Assembly: GCA_021153325.1 (NCBI GenBank)
Contig: JAGKTQ010000018.1
Span: forward strand, 1-64,000
Reading direction: 5' to 3'
Origin: Lachnospiraceae bacterium
GTDB lineage: Bacteria > Bacillota > Clostridia > Lachnospirales > Lachnospiraceae
Length of the DNA stretch: 64,000 nt
Position numbers and translations under genes: made by a program. The notes under the pieces were generated by a model. The model did not search any database. It saw only the letters and a list, made by a program, of their open reading frames with translations, and was not told the origin of the DNA. Below are positions 27,106 to 36,372 of this stretch, piece by piece (the first letter of the stretch is position 1; the number at the start of each line of letters is the position of its first letter).

Positions 27106-27134
27106 GTGACATTCCATATTTATTATGCTAAAAT
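27106..27134 (+). promoter_or_regulatory. glnS promoter
   Basis: GTGACA (27106-27111), 17 bases, TAAAAT (27129-27134) with TGC before the -10. The predicted start near 27141 makes the upstream extension of the glnS frame untranslated. Confidence 0.7.
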
Positions 27135-27168
27135 AGGAATAGTAATTTTAGACCGAGGAGCCGTTATT

Positions 27169-28860
27169 ATGAGCGAAAATGAAAACTTAACAGAAAAGGA
27201 TACGGAGGTCGTATCCAAAAATTTTATTGAACAGATCATTGACAAAGACTTAGCAGAGGGTGTTTATGATACAGTCCACACAAGATTTCCACCAGAACCG
27301 AACGGATATCTTCATATTGGACATGCCAAAAGTATTCTTTTAAATTATGGACTTGCAAAAGAATACGGCGGAAAATTTAATATGCGATTTGATGATACGA
27401 ATCCGACCAAAGAAAGAGTGGAATTTGTAGAGTCTATCAAGGAAGATATTAAATGGCTTGGCGCAGATTGGGAGGACAGACTTTTCTTTGCGTCTAATTA
27501 TTTTGGACAGATGTATGAAGCAGCTGTGAAGCTGATCAAAAAAGGAAAAGCATATGTATCCGATTTGTCTGCAGAGCAGATCCGTGAATATAGAGGAACT
27601 TTGACAGAGCCGGGTAAAGATGACCCTAGCTGTAACCGTAGCGTAGAAGAAAACCTGAAGCTGTTCGAGGATATGAAAAACGGTGTATATCAGGATGGTG
27701 AGAAAGTATTACGTGCAAGAATTGACATGGCATCACCCAATATTAATATGAGAGATCCGGTTATCTACCGTGTGGCACATATGACGCATCACAATACCGG
27801 AGATACATGGTGTATTTACCCGATGTATGATTTTGCACATCCGATCGAAGATGCCATCGAAGGCATTACACATTCTATTTGTACTTTGGAATTTGAAGAT
27901 CATAGACCTCTTTATGACTGGGTTGTAAGAGAATTGGAATATCCACATCCACCAAAGCAGATTGAATTTGCAAAATTATATTTGACTAATGTGGTTACCG
28001 GAAAACGTTATATTAAGAAATTAGTAGAAGAAGGCATTGTAGACGGCTGGGATGATCCACGTCTTGTATCTATTGCAGCATTGAGAAGAAGAGGTTTCAC
28101 TCCAAGCTCTATTCAGAAATTCGTAGAGCTTTGCGGTGTTTCAAAGAGCAATTCTTCTGTAGATTATGCAATGTTAGAGTATTGTATCCGTGAGGATTTA
28201 AAACTTTCCAGACCTCGTATGATGGCAGTACTTGATCCAATTAAATTGGTTATCGACAACTATCCGGAAGGTCAGGTAGAGATGCTTGATGTTTCCAATA
28301 ACTTGGAAAACGAAGAGCTTGGAACAAGACAGGTTCCATTTGGCAGAGAGCTTTATATTGACAGAGAGGACTTTATGGAAGAACCACCGAAAAAATACTT
28401 CCGTCTTTTCCCGGGTAATGAAGTACGTCTGATGAATGCTTATTTTGTAACTTGTACAAGCTTTGTAAAAGATGAAAATGGTAAAGTGACAGAAGTACAT
28501 TGTACTTATGATCCTGAAACGAAATGTGGAACCGGATTTACAGGAAGAAAAGTAAAGGGAACGATTCACTGGGTACCGGCTGCACAGGCAGTAAAAGCAG
28601 AAGTACGTTTGTATGAAAATATTATTGATGAGGAAAAAGGGGTATACAACGAAGATGGCAGCCTGAATCTGAATCCGAATTCTTTAACGGTATTAAAAGA
28701 CTGCTATGTAGAACCGGCTTTGGCTGATGCAAAAGCATATGACAGCTTCCAGTTTGTAAGACAGGGATTTTTCTGTGTTGATGCGAAAGATTCCAAGGAA
28801 GGTGCTCTTGTATTTAACCGTATTGTTTCATTAAAGAGTTCTTATGTATTACCTAAATAA
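27169..28860 (+). CDS. glnS: Glutaminyl-tRNA synthetase
   Basis: 563 residues from the ATG at 27169; GAGGAG lies eight bases upstream, and the promoter at 27106 rules out the longer frame. Class I synthetase with HTRFPPEPNGYLHIGHAKS (HIGH at 49-52), the GlnRS-typical DDTNP and GWDDPR, and a C-terminal beta-barrel anticodon domain. The usual VMSKRK loop is replaced by VVTGKRYIKK (residues 275-284): Met and Ser are lost but the Lys-Arg pair stays. It charges tRNA(Gln) directly, so this organism does not need GatCAB for glutamine. Confidence 0.95.
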   Translation: MSENENLTEKDTEVVSKNFIEQIIDKDLAEGVYDTVHTRFPPEPNGYLHIGHAKSILLNYGLAKEYGGKFNMRFDDTNPTKERVEFVESIKEDIKWLGADWEDRLFFASNYFGQMYEAAVKLIKKGKAYVSDLSAEQIREYRGTLTEPGKDDPSCNRSVEENLKLFEDMKNGVYQDGEKVLRARIDMASPNINMRDPVIYRVAHMTHHNTGDTWCIYPMYDFAHPIEDAIEGITHSICTLEFEDHRPLYDWVVRELEYPHPPKQIEFAKLYLTNVVTGKRYIKKLVEEGIVDGWDDPRLVSIAALRRRGFTPSSIQKFVELCGVSKSNSSVDYAMLEYCIREDLKLSRPRMMAVLDPIKLVIDNYPEGQVEMLDVSNNLENEELGTRQVPFGRELYIDREDFMEEPPKKYFRLFPGNEVRLMNAYFVTCTSFVKDENGKVTEVHCTYDPETKCGTGFTGRKVKGTIHWVPAAQAVKAEVRLYENIIDEEKGVYNEDGSLNLNPNSLTVLKDCYVEPALADAKAYDSFQFVRQGFFCVDAKDSKEGALVFNRIVSLKSSYVLPK

Positions 28861-28931
28861 ATAGGAGCAGAGCAATAAGATTGCTTTTTAAAGAGATAGA
28901 CAAAAGTTAAGCGGAGTGGAGGAAAATAACA

Positions 28932-29798
28932 ATGGCAGGGATTTTATCAGGATTAGAAAAATTAGGGCTTGGTAATTTGAAGGACGCAGAGCTCTATGAG
29001 GATTCCAAAAAGAGCGCAAAGGCTACTGCAGAAGGGGCAGCAGCACCAGTGGTGCAGGAGCAGGATTTCCTGTTTGAAAAAACGTATACTTGCCCAGTAT
29101 GCGATCATGAGTTCAGGGCAAAAACTGTAAAGATCGGTAGAGCAAGATTAAAAGGAACCGATATGGATCTTCGCCCGAAATACGAGCATATAGACCTGTT
29201 AAAATATGATGTTATTGCCTGCCCTAAATGTGGATATGCAGCATTGAGCAGATATTACAAATATATGACAAGTGGTCAGGCAAAACTGATCAAACAGAAT
29301 ATTTCCGCAAGTTATAAAGGAAACGAGCCAAAGGGTGATGTAATCACTTATGATGAGGCATTAGAACGCTACCAGCTCACACTTGCTAACGCTATCGTTA
29401 AGCAGGCTCGTGTTAGTGAAAAAGCATATATTTGTTTGAAATCAGCATGGTTATTGCGTGGTTATGCAGAGAGTCTGGATGAAAGTGCAGAAAATTACAG
29501 CACAAAGAAGGCAGAACTGAAAGAGCAGGAAAATGAATATTTGAAAAATGCTTTTGAAGGATTTCTTGCAGCAAGACAATCAGAGCCATTCCCAATGTGT
29601 GGTATGGACGAACAGACAGTAGATTATTTGATCTCTGTTATGGCAGTTCAATTTGAACAGTATGATGTGGCATCCAAGTTGATCGCTACGATCCTTGCCT
29701 CCAATACAGCTAGTCCGCGTATGAAAGACAAGGCAAGAGATTTGAAAGAAATCTTGCTCCAGAAGATCAAAGAGAAAAATAACGCACCGAAAAAGTAG
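28932..29798 (+). CDS. DUF2225 family protein with zinc-finger-like cysteines
   Basis: 288 residues, soluble. Two CxxC pairs (CPVC near 55 and CPKC near 100) probably form a zinc ribbon. Helical TPR-like sequence follows (ALERYQLTLANAIVKQ, KAYICLKSAWLLRGYAE, then a helix rich in EQENEYLKNAFEGF), ending with a Lys-rich tail. It matches the DUF2225 family, common in Clostridia. No enzymatic motif is visible and I know of no assigned function. It starts behind AGCGGAGTGGAGG. The next gene begins 16 bases after its stop. Confidence 0.85.
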   Translation: MAGILSGLEKLGLGNLKDAELYEDSKKSAKATAEGAAAPVVQEQDFLFEKTYTCPVCDHEFRAKTVKIGRARLKGTDMDLRPKYEHIDLLKYDVIACPKCGYAALSRYYKYMTSGQAKLIKQNISASYKGNEPKGDVITYDEALERYQLTLANAIVKQARVSEKAYICLKSAWLLRGYAESLDESAENYSTKKAELKEQENEYLKNAFEGFLAARQSEPFPMCGMDEQTVDYLISVMAVQFEQYDVASKLIATILASNTASPRMKDKARDLKEILLQKIKEKNNAPKK

Positions 29799-29814
29799 AG
29801 AATGTAGTGCAGAT

Positions 29815-31215
29815 ATGAATGAGTTGACGATTGAATTAAGTACAGAAAACGGAAAATGCTTATATGAGCAGATTTACGAATATATACGGAAAGAAATCAG
29901 GGAAGGGAAGCTTCTTCAGGGAGAGAAGCTTCCCTCAACTCGCGCTTTGGCGGCTTTTTTGCAAGTGGCAAGGAGTACAGTGGAACTTGCTTATGAGCAG
30001 CTTTTATCCGAAGGATATATAGAATCCATACCATATAAGGGCTATTTTGTCTGTCGTATGGAGGAACTGTACCATATTAATATGGAGACAGAGGAAAGCG
30101 AAAGCGAAAAGTCCGAGCAGAAAACAGTATATGAAATTGATTTTTCACCGAATGGTATTGAGATGGAGTATTTTCCATTTGGAACGTGGAAGCGGATTTC
30201 AAAAAATACTTTGATTGATGACCGGAGCGAAATGTTTGCGCTTGGTTCGCCACAGGGTGATCTGGAGCTTCGTACAACGATTGCAAAGTATTTGTATAGC
30301 TCCCGTGGTGTTTACTGTTCTCCGGAGCAGATTATTGTAGGGGCGGGAAATGATTTTTTACTTTTATTATTGGAAAAAATCCTAGGACGTCATGTGAAGA
30401 TCGGTATGGAAGCCAAAACTTATAAACGTGCATATCGTATTTTTGATTCCTTTGCCTATGATATCCATCCTATTTTGCAGGATCGGGATGGAATGGTAGT
30501 AGAAGAACTGGAAAGGGAAGAGGTATCCGCAGTTTATGTCATGCCTTCTCACCAGTACCCAACCGGAAATGTGATGCCAATTGGACGCCGAACGCAGCTG
30601 CTAAAATGGGCATATGAAAAAGAAGAGCGTTATATTATCGAAGATGACTATGATAGTGAATTTCGTTATAAAGGGAAACCGATTCCATCCTTGAAAGCAT
30701 CAGACAAGATGGAGAAGGTCATTTACATTGGAACGTTTTCAAAGGCAATTGCTCCGGCAATTCGTATCAGTTTTATGGTACTACCCAAAAAGCTTTTAAA
30801 ATTTTATAAGGAAAACCTGTCCTTCTATTCGTCTACAGTATCGCGTATTGACCAGACGATCTTAAACGAGTTTATCCGGGATGGTTATTTTGAGAGATAT
30901 TTGAATAAGATGCGTAAGGTATATAAGGCAAAGCATGACCTGATTGTTGCAGGGTGTCGGGAATTGGAAGAGCAATTTGTCTTATCAGGTGAAAATGCAG
31001 GGCTTCACATTTTATTAAAGAGCAAAACGGGAAAGACAGAAAAAGAACTGATAGAATGTGCAGCAGCCTATGACATAAAAGTTTATGGACTGTCGGATGG
31101 TTATATTACGAAAGAAAGACCGGAGACAAATACGGTCATTTTAGGGTATGGGGGACTTAGCGAAGAGAAGATTAAAAAAGGAATGGACAAATTGAAAAAG
31201 GCATGGTCTGTATAA
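29815..31215 (+). CDS. MocR-type regulator (GntR HTH plus aminotransferase fold)
   Basis: 466 residues. N-terminal GntR winged helix (1-75: YEQIYEYIRKEIREGKLLQG, LPSTRALAAFLQVARSTVELAY), then a class I aminotransferase-like domain binding PLP, with the Schiff-base lysine in GTFSKAIAPAIR and the MPSHQYPTGNVM and EDDYDSEFRY blocks. Members control pyridoxal synthesis (PdxR) or GABA and amino-acid genes. No pdx gene lies nearby, so the target is open. It is only 16 bases after the DUF2225 gene, probably the same transcript. Confidence 0.93.
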   Translation: MNELTIELSTENGKCLYEQIYEYIRKEIREGKLLQGEKLPSTRALAAFLQVARSTVELAYEQLLSEGYIESIPYKGYFVCRMEELYHINMETEESESEKSEQKTVYEIDFSPNGIEMEYFPFGTWKRISKNTLIDDRSEMFALGSPQGDLELRTTIAKYLYSSRGVYCSPEQIIVGAGNDFLLLLLEKILGRHVKIGMEAKTYKRAYRIFDSFAYDIHPILQDRDGMVVEELEREEVSAVYVMPSHQYPTGNVMPIGRRTQLLKWAYEKEERYIIEDDYDSEFRYKGKPIPSLKASDKMEKVIYIGTFSKAIAPAIRISFMVLPKKLLKFYKENLSFYSSTVSRIDQTILNEFIRDGYFERYLNKMRKVYKAKHDLIVAGCRELEEQFVLSGENAGLHILLKSKTGKTEKELIECAAAYDIKVYGLSDGYITKERPETNTVILGYGGLSEEKIKKGMDKLKKAWSV

Positions 31216-31233
31216 AACCAGACTGTGCCTTTT
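31196..31233. terminator. Bidirectional terminator between convergent genes
   Basis: AAAAGGCA (31196-31203) pairs with TGCCTTTT (31226-31233), extended inward by GTCTG/CAGAC. It overlaps the 3' end of the MocR-type gene and has T runs on both strands, so it can also serve the - strand gene ending at 31246. Confidence 0.75.
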
Positions 31234-31245
31234 ATGCAATGAAAT

Positions 31246-31629
31246 TTATTCTGTTTCGGATAAATCTTCCTCATCCTCATCAAAGAATTCTTCCACTTCT
31301 GCTTTTGCAGATTCTGCTGCTTTTTCTAAGCTTGATAAAGCCTCTTTTGCAGTTTCTGATTCAGAAGAAGCTGTTTCATTGGAAGCTTTTTCAGTGGAAT
31401 CTTCTGTATTTGTGTCAAAATCAAGCGATACATAAGAGCGATCAGCTGCATTGGAATCATCGCTGTTGTCATTATCCAGGTCTTCACTGAAATCGTCGAA
31501 ATCATCATCGTCATCAAAATCGTCCTTGGAAACTACGTTCTTATTTTGAAGATAATAATAAGCTCCTGCTGCAACGGCTCCTACAGCAGCACTGAAAAGA
31601 AGGACCTTGCCGAATTTTTTCTTTGCCAT
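31246..31629 (-). CDS. Small anchored acidic protein
   Basis: 127 residues. Basic start MAKKKFGK, one membrane helix (about 8-26: VLLFSAAVGAVAAGAYYYL), then a strongly acidic, low-complexity tail full of Asp, Glu and Ser, with a last stretch of possible helix (ALSSLEKAAESAKAEVEEFF). It resembles YtxH-like envelope proteins in layout only. AAGGAG precedes the ATG. Probably membrane-tethered and disordered; function unknown. Confidence 0.75.
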   Translation of the reverse strand: MAKKKFGKVLLFSAAVGAVAAGAYYYLQNKNVVSKDDFDDDDDFDDFSEDLDNDNSDDSNAADRSYVSLDFDTNTEDSTEKASNETASSESETAKEALSSLEKAAESAKAEVEEFFDEDEEDLSETE

Positions 31630-31782
31630 ATCCGTACTCCTTTCAAAACTATAGTATAAAAGTATATTAATACTATTTTTGGAAAATGAAAAGAGGAATA
31701 TGTATTAAATCTTCATTAAATTTTTTTATTTTCCGCCATGGAAGATTATGGAAGTGCAATAAAGCGCATTCCGATGATATTC

Positions 31783-31811
31783 TTGAATGAAGCAAGAAAT
31801 TATGATATAGT
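31783..31811 (+). promoter_or_regulatory. Promoter of the TetR-family gene
   Basis: TTGAAT (31783-31788), 17 bases, TATAGT (31806-31811). An ACAT...ATGT repeat just downstream may be an autoregulatory operator. Confidence 0.55.
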
Positions 31812-31875
31812 TTCAAGTACATGACAAATGTGTTAACAGCAGGATTTTTTAGGTTGAATTAGAGGTTTAGTATAG

Positions 31876-32481
31876 ATGAATAGTAAATTTTTTGATCTTG
31901 GGAAGGAAAAGCAGGATCGTATGATCAATGCGGCATTGAAGGTGTTCGCATTAAATGGATATAAGGGTGCGAGTACGGATGATATTGTGAAAGAAGCAGG
32001 AATCAGCAAGGGACTGCTATTTCACTATTTTACAAATAAAATAGGCTTATACACTTTTATATATGATTATAGTGCCAGATATATGATCTTGGAATTGACT
32101 ACAGAGGTCGATCAGAAAGAAACAGACTTTTTTGAAGTCTACAAGCAGATGGAAACAGCCAAAATGCAAGTGTTAAAAAATTATCCTTATATGCAGGAGT
32201 TTTTATATCGGGCAAATTATGAAGATGTGAGCGAAGCCATGCTAGCCATTGAAGAGAAGAAACGGCTGCTTGAGGATCATTATGAGAACATCCGCAAGCA
32301 GATTGATTATGCGGCATTAAAAGAAGGCTTGGATATTACGAAACTTCATAAGATGATAGATCTGACGATACAGGGTTTGATGACAGAGCATTTCAGGGAA
32401 GGTTCTTTCCATGCTGAAATGCTCTATCAGGAAATCCTTGCATACTTAGAAATGGTAAGAAAGCTTGCTCAAAAAGAGTAA
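31876..32481 (+). CDS. TetR-family transcriptional regulator
   Basis: 201 residues. N-terminal helix-turn-helix: RMINAALKVFALNGYKGAST then DIVKEAGISKGLLFHYFTNK, the standard TetR pattern. The C-terminal ligand domain is helical and not conserved enough to name a ligand. Its stop is one base from the stop of the convergent gene on the other strand, so no transporter or enzyme partner is adjacent. Confidence 0.92.
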   Translation: MNSKFFDLGKEKQDRMINAALKVFALNGYKGASTDDIVKEAGISKGLLFHYFTNKIGLYTFIYDYSARYMILELTTEVDQKETDFFEVYKQMETAKMQVLKNYPYMQEFLYRANYEDVSEAMLAIEEKKRLLEDHYENIRKQIDYAALKEGLDITKLHKMIDLTIQGLMTEHFREGSFHAEMLYQEILAYLEMVRKLAQKE

Positions 32482-32482
32482 G

Positions 32483-33244
32483 CTACTTTTTCATCTTGTA
32501 AGGCGGGTCAGAAGGATAACCGCCTTTTAATTTCTGCATACCGCGCTGGATGGCATCTTTGGAATTTTTCCAATCGGCATCCTGATTGCGGTAATCAAAC
32601 TTCTCTACCATCCAGGAAACATCTTCCAACAGACGGTTCATATTTTCACACATTAAATTGGATACCAAGGGGAAAAATTCGGCTTTTTCCTTATCATTTA
32701 GCTGCTTTTCAGCCTCCTCACATAAATCCCCAAAATGGGAGAGGCAGAAACCTTTGCCGGCGGCAATCTTATTGCGAAATTCTTCCTCTTTTTTGTACAT
32801 CACAAAAAAGGTATCTAAATATCTTGCATAAGTTTCTTTATAACTGTTACAGATATAGCAGGATTTTTCTTTTTCACGAACCCAGACACCGATAGGATTT
32901 GCAGAGTCGGTATTCTTTTTCAATTTTCCCATCAAAGATGTTTTGGTTGGAGAATAAGAAGAAGTAACGGCTTTTAATTCCGCATTCATTTTTTTATAGT
33001 GGGTCTTCAAGATCCATGCGTTGCCAAGAGCATTGCCATAATCAAACATTTTTTTGAAATGCATACGGCAGAACCCTTCTTTGTCGGTAGCTTCTCTTAT
33101 ATCACTTTCCATGTAAGAAGAACCGGAACCTAAACAGAAGTCTAAGAGATCCTGTTCAATGTTTCGTTCAATAAAGCAAAAAGGGCACTCGTCCCCGGCA
33201 TTGACTGCATCATTTAAAGGAATGGTATATAACTTTTCTTTCAC
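32483..33244 (-). CDS. DUF6062-like cysteine-motif protein
   Basis: 253 residues, soluble, beginning MKEKLYTIPLNDAVN. It has two CxxC pairs, CPFC (about 20-23) and CYIC (about 130), plus two matching C-x2-H segments, GFCRMHFKKMF and GFCLSHFGDLC. The two halves look like an internal duplication of a CxxC...CxxH unit, which could bind zinc or an iron-sulfur cluster. It resembles DUF6062 of Lachnospiraceae as I remember it; no function is known. It has its own promoter on the - strand. Confidence 0.75.
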   Translation of the reverse strand: MKEKLYTIPLNDAVNAGDECPFCFIERNIEQDLLDFCLGSGSSYMESDIREATDKEGFCRMHFKKMFDYGNALGNAWILKTHYKKMNAELKAVTSSYSPTKTSLMGKLKKNTDSANPIGVWVREKEKSCYICNSYKETYARYLDTFFVMYKKEEEFRNKIAAGKGFCLSHFGDLCEEAEKQLNDKEKAEFFPLVSNLMCENMNRLLEDVSWMVEKFDYRNQDADWKNSKDAIQRGMQKLKGGYPSDPPYKMKK

Positions 33245-33302
33245 AATATTGCCTCATTTCTTTTGGGAATTTTGTCGCTGAATGTAGCGTAAAGTTAAAT
33301 AT

Positions 33303-33331
33303 AGTGTACCTGTTTTTTGGACAGTTTGCAA
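33303..33331 (-). promoter_or_regulatory. Promoter of the DUF6062-like gene
   Basis: On the - strand: TTGCAA (33331-33326), 17 bases, TACACT (33308-33303), about 60 bases before the start codon. Confidence 0.5.
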
Positions 33332-33349
33332 TTCTTAACGTAGCAGTAT

Positions 33350-33378
33350 TTGACCTTTTATAGAGCTTACCATATAAT
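33350..33378 (+). promoter_or_regulatory. Strong promoter of the DUF3298 lipoprotein gene
   Basis: TTGACC (33350-33355), 17 bases, perfect TATAAT (33373-33378), 47 bases before the ATG. Confidence 0.75.
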
Positions 33379-33425
33379 AAAATTATGACTTTTAAAAGTG
33401 CTTATACAAGAAGTAGGAGGGGAAA

Positions 33426-35348
33426 ATGAGAAAGAAAAAAATAGGATTGTTGGTGATACTGTTGGCGGGAATGTTGACAGGCTGTACGGAGAAAGAGCAG
33501 GAAAATACAGTAATTCCTGAGAAATTGACGGAAGTGTCGGAAGAAATGACAGATATGTCAGAAACGGAGGAGACAGAGAAATCTGCGCAGACAGAGGAGC
33601 TGGGAATAGAGATGACCTTGGAAGAACGACATGGAGGACAGGTAAAAGAGGATGAAGATTACCAATACATATGCAGTTATTACCGCATTTATAAAATAGA
33701 CAAAGAAAGTGGCGAGGCGGAAGTCTTGTGGGAGCAGGATGATTATAAGGAAAAGGCATCCTTGTTCGATTATGGAACGGCACTGTTAGTTGGAGATAAA
33801 CTTTATTTTATAGAAGAAAAAATAGACAGTGCTACCGATAATGTAGAGTATGTTTTGTCAATGATCTATACAGATGGCAGCGATTATCAAACGTTAATAA
33901 CGGATATATCCTTGGGAAATGCTACCCTTTTTTTGCAGGAAGATCTGTTGTATATTGCGAATTATGAAGGAGAATTTTGCTATAGATTATTAGAAGATGG
34001 CAGTCTGGAAAAGCAGGAGGCAGGTACTTACACGCAAGTACCGGAAGGATATCGACTTGAATATTATGTAAATAACGGAAGACAGTATTTGTCAGCAGCA
34101 GAAAGCATGGAAAGATATGGCTATATGATCGCTGTTGATACGGTTGACACTTTTCAGATGGTAAAAATGGAGGAAAGCGGCAGTACTACGCCTATAGAAG
34201 CAAACTGGCTGGAGAGCCTGAGTGAGAACTGGTTACTTTTCAGAGAATATCAGGGTGATACGAGTGTATATTTTGTATTGGATGCCAAGACGTTAGAACG
34301 AAAATGCGAGCTTCCTTTTGCTGGTGATACAACACCTATTATTCTTGGGATGGACAATACCTATATATATTATGGATATACAGAGGAAATCGTAGATGGC
34401 GTGGAAGATTTTGCAGTAGAGAGAATTGCGATTGAGAGTGGTGAAACAGAGAGACTGTTTAGTCTGGACGCTAATGGCGGTGGAGGAAGAAGGTATTTTG
34501 CTTTTGAGTACGGAATGCTGGATTTTTCAGCAGAACAAGGTAAGTTTTATTATGCAGATGATGAAGATTATGCTATGTATATCATGAGCAGAAGCTTAAG
34601 CGATATAGAAAATGCAAAGGTTCTGACACCGGCTTTTTATGACAGTAGAATTGGGGAAGTAGGAACGACAGAAAGGGATTTGGAGAGAATTTTCAGTGAC
34701 AGCCAGCCGGATGTGGAATTAATGAAGATTCAAACGGAGCGGCTTGTAGTAGATGAAACGTTTCCGGGAGCAGCAAAGATCAATCAGTTTTTGAAAGACA
34801 AGGAGGCTTCCATCATTGCCTATGGAGAAGAAAGTGCTGCCCTAGGAGAGCAGGGCTTGCAGGAAAGTTCGCTTTCGCTAGAAGATTCCTATTACGCATA
34901 TGCAGGCCATTGGGTTATGAGTGCGGTTTCAGAAATAACATATTTTGATGGAAAGTATTTCAGCTTTTATCAAGAAGAAGAAGCTTATGAAGGCGGCGCA
35001 CATGGCTTGTCGTATCGTACGGGTTATGCTTTTGATCTGCAGACTGGGGAACTGCTGGGATTAAAAGATATCGTTGAAAATGAGGAAGAAGAGTTAAAAG
35101 AGATCATTACCACATATGTGGCAGAATATATTAATAAGAATCCAGAAGAATTTTGGGAAAATGCGATGGAAATGGTAGAGGAAAACGCAGGCTATGATTC
35201 CTCCTTTTATCTGTCAGAAGAAGGAATCGTATTTTATTATGAACCCTATTTTATTTCCAGTTATGCGGCAGGATTTCAGAAAATTACCATACCTTTTGAA
35301 GCATTTGAATTAAAGATACCATTGGAAAATGGAACAGGAAGGATGTAG
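33426..35348 (+). CDS. Lipoprotein with a C-terminal DUF3298 domain
   Basis: 640 residues. Signal peptide with lipobox MLTGC (Cys20) and an acidic Thr/Glu-rich linker. A beta-rich middle follows (about 60-420, repeated YICSYYRIYKIDKESGEAE-type strands, possibly a propeller like DUF5050). The C-terminal part has YEGGAHGLSYRTGYAFDLQTG, typical of DUF3298/RsiV-like domains, and FYYEPYFISSYAAGFQKITI. Anchored on the outer face of the membrane. RsiV-type domains bind lysozyme in Bacillus, but no sigma factor gene is adjacent here, so the role is open. Confidence 0.85.
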   Translation: MRKKKIGLLVILLAGMLTGCTEKEQENTVIPEKLTEVSEEMTDMSETEETEKSAQTEELGIEMTLEERHGGQVKEDEDYQYICSYYRIYKIDKESGEAEVLWEQDDYKEKASLFDYGTALLVGDKLYFIEEKIDSATDNVEYVLSMIYTDGSDYQTLITDISLGNATLFLQEDLLYIANYEGEFCYRLLEDGSLEKQEAGTYTQVPEGYRLEYYVNNGRQYLSAAESMERYGYMIAVDTVDTFQMVKMEESGSTTPIEANWLESLSENWLLFREYQGDTSVYFVLDAKTLERKCELPFAGDTTPIILGMDNTYIYYGYTEEIVDGVEDFAVERIAIESGETERLFSLDANGGGGRRYFAFEYGMLDFSAEQGKFYYADDEDYAMYIMSRSLSDIENAKVLTPAFYDSRIGEVGTTERDLERIFSDSQPDVELMKIQTERLVVDETFPGAAKINQFLKDKEASIIAYGEESAALGEQGLQESSLSLEDSYYAYAGHWVMSAVSEITYFDGKYFSFYQEEEAYEGGAHGLSYRTGYAFDLQTGELLGLKDIVENEEEELKEIITTYVAEYINKNPEEFWENAMEMVEENAGYDSSFYLSEEGIVFYYEPYFISSYAAGFQKITIPFEAFELKIPLENGTGRM

Positions 35349-35354
35349 CGAATC

Positions 35355-36371
35355 GTGATGAGATATGTGGATATGCATTGTGACACGCTTTATGAGTTGC
35401 TACAGAAGAAAAAGCAGGGAAAACCATATTCCTTATATAAAAATGAAGGACATATTGATTTATGTAAACTTAAAGAAGGCAATGCACTGTTACAAAATTT
35501 TGCCATGTTCGTACAATGGAAAAAGTGTGATGATCCCAAAGAAGAGGTGCTGAAAATGGTGGATATTTTTTATGAGGAGATGGATAAGCATAAAGATATC
35601 ATTGCACCGGTCAGGACTTATGAGGAAATTTTGGAGAATGAGAAAAATGGGAAAATGTCTGCACTTTTAACGATAGAAGAGGGAGCGGCATGTTTAGGAA
35701 AACTGAAAAATCTGGATGCATTTTATGATCTTGGTGTACGGATGATGACACTTACCTGGAATTATCAAAACGAGATCGGGCATCCGAATTTACCAAAGGT
35801 TTCCAAAGAGGAGGCGGAAAAGTCTGGTTTTGTATGGGATCATAAAAAGCCGGATATAGAGCACGGATTAACAGAATTTGGGATAGAAGTGGTAGAAAGA
35901 ATGGAAGAGCTTGGCATGATCGTGGATGTTTCTCATTTGTCTGATGCCGGATTTTGGGATGTCGTAAAGGTTACGAAAAAGCCGTTCGTGGCAAGTCATT
36001 CCAATGCAAGAAAAGTGAGTGGCTGGGTGCGAAATCTGACAGATGAGATGCTCCGTGCTTTGGCAGAGCGAGGCGGTGTGGCAGGTTTGAATTTCTGTGC
36101 GGATTTTCTGACAGAAGTTCCCATGGGAACACCGAATCCGGGCACTATGGAAGCAGTCGTGCAGCATGCAAAACATATGGTAAATGTGGGTGGCATAGAA
36201 TGTGTCGGATTGGGAAGCGATTTCGATGGCATTGATACGAATGAAGGAATACCGAATTATTCCTGCATGCCAAAACTGGAAGAAGCATTTTTGGCAGCAG
36301 GTTTTAAACCATCGGAGTGCGATAAGATATTGAAAGAGAATGTGCTGCGGGTATATCAGGAAATTTTATAA
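35355..36371 (+). CDS. Membrane dipeptidase, peptidase M19 family
   Basis: 338 residues (337 if translation begins at the ATG at 35358; GTG at 35355 fits AGGAAGG at 35336-35342 better). Zinc dipeptidase fold: DMHCDTLYE (metal His and Asp), the bridging Glu in TIEEGAACL, VDVSHLSD, SHSNAR and GLGSDFDGID. No signal peptide, so it is probably cytoplasmic. It cleaves dipeptides, including ones with D-residues. It follows the lipoprotein gene after six bases, likely the same transcript. Confidence 0.93.
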   Translation: MMRYVDMHCDTLYELLQKKKQGKPYSLYKNEGHIDLCKLKEGNALLQNFAMFVQWKKCDDPKEEVLKMVDIFYEEMDKHKDIIAPVRTYEEILENEKNGKMSALLTIEEGAACLGKLKNLDAFYDLGVRMMTLTWNYQNEIGHPNLPKVSKEEAEKSGFVWDHKKPDIEHGLTEFGIEVVERMEELGMIVDVSHLSDAGFWDVVKVTKKPFVASHSNARKVSGWVRNLTDEMLRALAERGGVAGLNFCADFLTEVPMGTPNPGTMEAVVQHAKHMVNVGGIECVGLGSDFDGIDTNEGIPNYSCMPKLEEAFLAAGFKPSECDKILKENVLRVYQEIL

Positions 36372-36372
36372 T

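Noticed and set aside
31801..31875. Operator of the TetR-family gene (ACAT...ATGT)
   Set aside because: Only four bases per arm; too short to claim as a site.
33367..33783. Frame antisense to the start of the DUF3298 lipoprotein gene
   Set aside because: Low-complexity Pro/Ser/Leu product that mirrors the acidic lipoprotein linker; no ribosome site.
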